DNA from: Isoetes taiwanensis
Lineage: Eukaryota; Streptophyta; Lycopodiopsida; Isoetales; Isoetaceae
Length of the DNA: 64,000 nt
Assembly (NCBI GenBank): GCA_021234155.1
Contig: JAJEKV010000143.1
Span: 1,257,358-1,321,357, forward strand
Direction: 5' to 3'
Under the pieces are notes generated by a model. That model worked only from the letters and a program-made list of their open reading frames with translations. It was not told where the DNA came from and did not search any database. Shown one piece after another: positions 58,056 through 64,000 of this stretch. The translations under genes were made by a program, and so were the position numbers. Positions within the stretch are counted from its first letter, which is position 1. Every line of letters starts with the position of its first letter.

Positions 58056-59599
58056 TACGACGCTCCTTGCGCTATATACGGCAGCCTGCCGTATATATTG
58101 AAGGACCTTCCCCATCCAACGGTCGTCGGTCATATGGGCCCTTTGTCTAACTCGCATCTGGAGACTAGATTATCGAGTAGAGGACACAAAGGTTTTATTC
58201 CGTCCCGTCCTCTAGGGGTCCCTATATGAGCGGAAGCAAAATATACAACATAAGCACTAGCAATAATAACAACAAACTATCTCCAAAAGGTAGTGATAAT
58301 CCGTCCATCCATGTCATCGAATGACAATCCGTCCATCCATGCCATCGAATATAACAATACAACAAATGCATCAAATACATCAAATAGAGGCTCCTACCCA
58401 GGTTCAGACTCAAAGGGGAAAATCGTCTGACGGCTAGGGCCTCCAGATAGATCAGACCGAGTTATGGCTTGGGCTGACAACTAGCATTGACCACTCCATC
58501 CGCCCCTCATGTGCATACTTTGCAGATAGGCTAAATCGAGGGCTCTGTCGTTATTTGTAACTACTTGGGAGGCGTAATCCCATGGTATCATTCTTGAGAT
58601 TACTCCAGGTTGCATCTCCCCGGTCTGACGAGGTAGGAACGGTTGCATCTCCCCCTCTCGAGGTGCAGTGGCTCCATGGGCAGCTAGAGGATTGTGGCGA
58701 CACAGATCCGTACCAAAACAAGAGCCAGGCCGACACCTGCAGCTCTTAAGAGTCAGAGTGACGCCATTGACCTAGAAAGTGTCCACCCATACCGCCCACA
58801 ATGGTGACCGACTATGAGCCTAGCCCGCTATGGGTCCCCGATTCCACAAGCTCAGCAGGGGACCTCCCTCCACTTTGCCAATGACCTCATTATGTGGCGC
58901 TTAGCCTCCATTGTTAGGTGGGCTCTACGCACAGGCCGCAATAATAATGGAAACTAATGGGTTTAAACTAGGAGCATCATCTACTAATGGCTACTAGGTC
59001 TCTACCCCCCTTCCTAATACACAAGAGGTGCACTATACGATCAACCAACATCATATCAACAAAATCTTGATAATAAATGAGAATAACAACTAATCTTAAT
59101 CACATACATCTAACTTATAGTTAGAGTTCATTGATTAGGGTTCATGTGCAAAACAATAGGTTCTAGAATGGCTCTACTGCAATACTGGAACCTATTCGAA
59201 ATACCTACCCCTGATGCGCTATTGTTAACTCCCTGGTTGTCCATCTCTAGAAAGTGGTTGGAGAAGATGATCCTCCTCATTCTTTTAATTCAGCCGCCGA
59301 AGGCGGTCTTGGTCGAACTCCCGATCGCCAACCGGGCGGGTTTGAGGTTGATGGAGCCAAAAGTGGTTAGAGTTTAGGTTTACATGAATGCCACTTGGCT
59401 CTCATAAATGCGTCTATGTGGCGGTTTGCTATAAGGTGAGGCCATGTGGAAATGGCTTCTTACCTTAGGTTGGCTAATTACAGATAACTTAGTCATTTCC
59501 CCCACATTGGTCGCATCCAAGTCTATTGATGTCGAATTGTATGGTGAGGTGGCCATAAAATATACGTACTTATACTGTATATTTTAGGGGAACGTCACA
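58056..59599 (-). repeat. 5' LTR of the gypsy element
   Basis: The LTR is inferred to start at TGTGACGTTCCCC (59599, minus) and to end at CGTCGTA beside the primer-binding site. CGTCGTA is two changes from CGTCACA, the mirror of the start. It is about 1.54 kb and includes a 28-bp tandem repeat (AATCCGTCCATCCATG) near 58300-58355. The 3' partner is missing, so the start is not confirmed by comparison. Confidence 0.6.
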
Positions 59600-61528
59600 G
59601 ACATATGGTATACCTTCGTGTGGTCTTTCTTGCAAATCTGAAAAGGAAAACAATATTGTCGCTACTAGCAGGAAAGAAACCAAAGGTCTCCCTAAGATAC
59701 AGGGTGGGCTTGTTGGCTTGGTAAGTTTTGCTCTAGGCAATCTGTAACGGGAAGCCTGGACTACACTTTGTTTTGTTGCTTTGAGCGATTGCAAACTAAA
59801 CCAGGAATAAAGTTCCTTCAACCAAAGTTCCAAGGACAATTTCCATCCTTGCATCCCAACTCAATGAGTTCGACCTTGCTAAAGGACCATGCAACCATTG
59901 ATCCAGTTACTCATAAACCAGCATTCTGCACTACAAAATCGAATGGTTTGACATCAGTTTTGCATCAATTTAATCAGGAACAACCAGATCATAACCGTGA
60001 GCGTTCCCTCAGAAAACTCGCTCCGTGTTTACCATGAATTAATCTCCGTAACTCAAAGCCGAGAACCGCCAAGTCCCAATAAAGCCTGGATGTCTTCTTG
60101 CCTAAGAATATCATGATTAATTTAAGCAACTATATTCTCGACTGGCATGGATTGTCGCAGCTACAACATCATTATTGTGGCATGAGAGCTTAGTATAAGG
60201 TATGCAATTTTGCATGGGAACACACAATAACACAGAACGCAGAGAAAAGTTGAAATCATGCTTTCTGCAGATCCGAAAGCCCCAGGTGTTCAACCTCCAC
60301 TCAAATCAGTCGAATTCTGCCAGCTCCAAAATCGTTGAGAATCCACACGGGCTCCCTCTAGGGTTTTCCAATTTTGTTTGCTGAAATCCAACCATTTCAT
60401 TTTTTTCCAATGGCCAGAAAAAATACTATTTGACGGCCATGCTAATTTTAACCCAAAAAATTTTAACAAAATGGCCAAACAGAGTCATTGGAAAACCTGC
60501 TTATTTGTATAAGGGAAAGTCCTTCCAGGCTTGATTCCGGAGGGGAAACCCTGCCGACCCATGAAGCAAGGAGGCCGGGTTGACCTTCCGAAATCAAGCC
60601 CAGAGGGACTTTGACATAATGTAAAGGACGACTAGGCCCAATCCAAGCATGCCACGTGCCTGTGTGCAAGTGAAAATCTCAAAACAACAGGTAAAAAAAG
60701 TCAAAACGTGGCATCAAAATGACAAAATGCAGAGTAAAAAAGGGGCATAATGCAGAGTAAGATGCACACAGGCTTAGAAAAGGTGGCATGTATCATCTAT
60801 TCATTGGATGAGACGGCTAGATTAGGTCCAGCCGTCCTTTAAAGGCTCTGTGGGCTTTTTTCTGGGACGAAAAGTGGCCCGACGCGCAGAGGCCTGCTTG
60901 ACCTCCCAAAAAATAGTCCACGGGGCCTTTCACCTATCGTAAAAACCATCTAGGTTACCTAGGCTATTTTCAGCGGTTGATGCAATTGATTTGAAGAGCT
61001 GAGATTTGAATAGATTTGAATAGAGATCGAAATGCCTGAGCAAAAGAAGCTGAATCTGGAATTGCAGGCAAAGAAATTCAGAAAGGAGAGTAAATCTTGG
61101 ATGCTCGACTTTCTTGGATTAAAAGTGCACCACCTGTCATGATCTGATTCAAAGCATAGCCCAGGCGGTTTTTACATTATGAGATTTATCAGGAGGGGAA
61201 AAAAACACTTTGCATTGTTGAAACTACACGCAAAGAATTTGCACTCATTGCAGCCTTATATTTTATGCATGGGTCCGGCAAACCATCGATTTTCAAGCTC
61301 ATCCTTTTAACAGTCCAATGAAGCAAAACAAATTCTTTGGACAATTGAGGCTCTTGAGATTATCCGAAACAAATTTTCCGTGAAAACAAAATGATTAAAT
61401 CCAACAAACAGATAAAATAATGAAGATAATATATCCTACATCATCCCATAAAATACATACAGGAAAACAAAGAGATACAGTACACTCATGACATGGACTT
61501 CCACGTCACTACCTATATATGAGCAGTT
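59600..61528. other. No recognisable gene
   Basis: This is 5' flank of the gypsy element and 3' flank of the SDIR1-like gene. Unrecognised short ORFs only. Confidence 0.45.
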
Positions 61529-63577
61529 TTACACCATGGATGCAACATTTGAGCCATCATTCCAGCCAGATGTTAGCCTAAATTTACATACTGGACAGGT
61601 GGCCTGTTGTCTCAGCCATTGATCAATGCAGCTTGGATGAAACTGTCGAAAATCAGGAAAACTAAAATTAGTACACGTGCTAGGTGCTAAATATCGGCAT
61701 GCTGCACAAGCCAATTTTAAGACAGCCAAAAACTCCAGTTATTTTTCCAGCAGGGTCAATCCTCTAACCTGGTGCAAGCATGGCAAGCTTCGAATCAATT
61801 CTCCATCCAGAACCTGCTCTAGGCACACGCTGCAAGTCAATTCTTCATCCCTGTTATTGTTCCCATTGGAACATTCTACAGCATTCTTCTGCATAAACTC
61901 GTAGAGGGGAAAGATTATTCTTTGCACGAACTTGCCAGCATCCAAAGTACTTAAATATCACTTATATAAACGAGATGGTAAATTTCATCTGACGCCTATT
62001 GCTCCTCCTCCAGTGCTAAATATTTGTAGGGATGATACTATGGAATAAATGGTTCCTTATTTACTCTATATAAATACAGCAAAGAAGCATACCATGACTG
62101 GACCGCTGGATGTTGGAAGGCCTGTTTCACCTGCTTCACTGCACGAAATAGTGGAATTGCCACCAGGATCAGTGATAGAAGAAACGTGTTGCATAAACAG
62201 GCAGCCACAATACTTACTTAGACTGCATTCCATAATGGGAAGAAGATTTGTATTTATGTACTGGAAATGAATTGATCTCTGCTTCACTCATGGATGGGAC
62301 GCCAGGAGGGTTGTCTGGATCCAGAGCTCTCAATGCATCATAGTCTACAATTTATACGAAAAAAACAGTTAATTCTTCATCCAATGTATGGATGTTGCCA
62401 ATTAACTAATTGTAGAGCAAGCAAACATTCAGGAAAAAAAGATAATAAAAGATAACCAAGATCATCGAATTCTCTGTCAAGTAAGGCGAGCTGAAGGCGC
62501 AGTCCATGAAGCCGTCCCCTAGTAGCAAATGCAATTGGAGGCATTCGTAGGCGCAGCTCAGTATGACCTAAAAGGCTTCCAACAGTGGCAGCTGCTGCTG
62601 CAGCATGTGCCTGAGCTTGGAGTTGCTGACACAGAGCATATAATCGGAGACTTGATGCCATAAAAAACATTGCCATGCCCAACCACAACTGCATAAGAGC
62701 ACAATTCAACACACAGACTTAGAGAAAGCATATAGCAAAAAAAACTTTCAATTGCATGTTATTGAGAAGTCTAAGCTCTGTATTTGTACACAGATCCATT
62801 GTATATTTCACACAGATGCCCCACAACTCCATGTAATAGATATCCACACTTAAGTATACTGCTTAAGTTTGGTGCATATTGGGAAAGAGAACATGATAAT
62901 CACCTAATAAACCAACCGAAACTTGATATATTTGCCAGCCCAGCATTGCTGAAAGTCATGGCTCCTTATTGGTTATTGGCAACATGTTGCCCTGCCCAGT
63001 TACAAAAAGGGTCTGCTCGTTGAAATATTCAATTACAAAACATTTAAAATTTTATCTAGATTAAGAAACTTAAACCTAGATATTCTGTGCATGTTTTCGC
63101 CTCTAAAACATGTCTCTCTATCATTTCATTTGTGAGTGAGTTAGAGGCACATCTTAGAACAACCCACATTGCTTGAAATATTTCTTGAATCACCTATTTG
63201 GTACCCTTATTTTACTCTCCAGATATGTTGCCATAGTGTAGGCTTTTGTTAAGAAATCAAAGCACCTGCTTCAAGCAGTTTTATCATATAATGTAGCAAC
63301 ATAATTATCTACGTGCCACTTACCAAGACATTTGATGACATCTGCTGAGAATTAATAAGCATGAAGAGCAGCAGCACTGCAAAATGAACCAATGCATCAA
63401 TGTTGTAATTAATGAAACCAAATACCATGAAATTGTGCCTATGGATTGGTGTTGAGACATTTCAGGGTACTATAAAGTTCAATTGCATGTGCCTTCCATA
63501 TAAGAAATATGTGTCTTACTGGTTACAATAAGCACAGTAGGATTTGCATTTAAGGAGCGTCCTCCACCATGAAACCT
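61529..63577 (-). CDS. SDIR1: SDIR1-like RING-H2 E3 ubiquitin ligase (5' end outside window)
   Basis: Seven exons are visible on the minus strand: 63577-63520, 63376-63324, 62688-62457, 62344-62218, 62138-62093, 61888-61769 and 61642-61529. All junctions are GT-AG and the phases add up without a break. They encode a hydrophobic membrane pair (VLIVTMLLLFMLI and WLGMAMFFMASSLRLYA), a QQLQAQA helix, the conserved HTELRLRMPP and FATRGRLHGLRLQLALLDRE blocks, a Ser/Gly-rich linker, and the RING-H2 finger ELTCSVCLE..LPCLHQ..FHPSCIDQWLRQQATCPVC, then a tail ending SMV. This order matches Arabidopsis SDIR1, a membrane-bound ligase promoting abscisic-acid and drought responses. The first exon(s), with the start codon, are not in the window. 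It appears intact. Confidence 0.92.
62139..62217 (-). other. 79-bp intron of the SDIR1-like gene
   Basis: It starts GTAAGT and ends GTGCAG. Reading through it would also stay open in another frame, but only its removal keeps the phase between the flanking exons. Confidence 0.7.
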
Positions 63578-64000
63578 CTATCATATTCAAAGAAACACAA
63601 ACATTTAGATGACTTCAACGTGATAAAAACCACCAGATTTATGCATCAATGTACTATCCAAGAACGCCACCTATAACTTCTACAAGGACATCAAAATCTT
63701 ATGCTTGAATTTACATAGGTACAACAGGATAAAAGCCACCAGGCTAAATGCATCAAAATCATACTGAGTACGAACCCTATAACTTTTGAGTTTGCTCTAT
63801 TTGGGTTTTTAAGATGATAAGTTTCAAGTAAGAAAATTAAACCAATGCATAGTATGTTCAAACAAGTGGAATGACGTTCTTTGATTGCATCTTTGAAGAC
63901 AAAATTTGCATATGGCAGAGAGTATGTATTAATGTCTATAAAACTTGATAGAATAATTAATTAACCTTCATTAGTGCATGCAAAATGTTCTTAGCAGTTT
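63578..64000 (-). other. 5' intron of the SDIR1-like gene
   Basis: No sequence like the N-terminal SDIR1 exon is seen, so this stretch is taken as intron reaching beyond the window. Confidence 0.55.

Larger units (their letters stand above)
46498..59599 (-). mobile_element. Ty3/gypsy LTR retrotransposon with extra ORFs, nested and 3'-truncated
   Basis: In transcriptional order on the minus strand: 5' LTR (59599-58056), initiator-Met primer-binding site (58054-58043), a histone H3-like ORF (57531-56518), an unknown ORF (55032-54380), gag (53382-52250), protease (52000-51850), reverse transcriptase (50702-49939) and a piece of RNase H (46630-46498). Integrase and the 3' LTR are absent. It is interrupted by an L1 (46631-49929) and a 0.7-kb insert (50703-51411). 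All ORFs carry stops or frameshifts, so the copy is dead. Confidence 0.8.

Noticed and set aside
1-64000. CRISPR arrays, bacterial operons, rRNA genes
   Set aside because: No regularly spaced repeats, ribosome-binding sites or rRNA segments; spliceosomal introns show a eukaryotic nuclear genome.

Overview
The window is nuclear DNA of a land plant, AT-rich and dominated by transposable elements. Plant-specific families show this: an SDIR1-type RING E3 ligase with GT-AG introns, an NPH3/BTB fragment, the fascin-like domain of plant GH5 exo-glucanases, and an LTR element whose primer-binding site matches plant initiator tRNA-Met. A tyrosine-recombinase (Crypton-type) gene and an HUH/Rep-like fragment hint at a non-flowering lineage such as a fern, lycophyte or bryophyte, but that is inference.

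Host genes are few. Three look intact: a single-exon ER/secretory cyclophilin (22943-23581, minus; probable retrogene), a three-exon mitochondrial p32/MAM33-family gene (41721-42602, plus), and an SDIR1-like gene (61529-63577, minus; its 5' exons lie beyond the right edge). A TFIIH p44 (GTF2H2/SSL1) gene at 7686-9360 has recognisable exons but carries four single-base indels and a mutated splice donor. Fragments of an NPH3/BTB protein, an LRR receptor kinase and a GH5-associated fascin domain are also present.

Mobile DNA, left to right: a 3-kb foldback element (165-3215); a LINE 3' end (5750-6806); a CACTA element with TIRs and a perfect 3-bp target duplication (11356-15829); a Rep-like fragment (18080-18435); a foldback MITE just upstream of the cyclophilin (23755-24197); a GC-rich decayed LINE (28018-30200); a decayed Crypton-like tyrosine-recombinase gene with introns (31000-33160); an almost complete L1-type LINE (about 35958-41623) ending 97 bp upstream of the MAM33 start codon; and, from 46498 to 59599 on the minus strand, a large Ty3/gypsy element. 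The gypsy element is interrupted by a 5'-truncated L1 (46631-49929, 9-bp TSD) and by an unclassified 0.7-kb insert (50703-51411, 9-bp TSD).

The most striking observation is that the gypsy element, between its primer-binding site and gag, carries a reading region (57531-56518) whose two ends are clearly histone H3-like: an H3 tail with K4, R8 and K9 kept, then a long non-histone linker, then an H3 histone fold. A second ORF of unknown function (55032-54380) lies between it and gag. The second most notable is the Crypton-like recombinase, whose catalytic region is split by introns.
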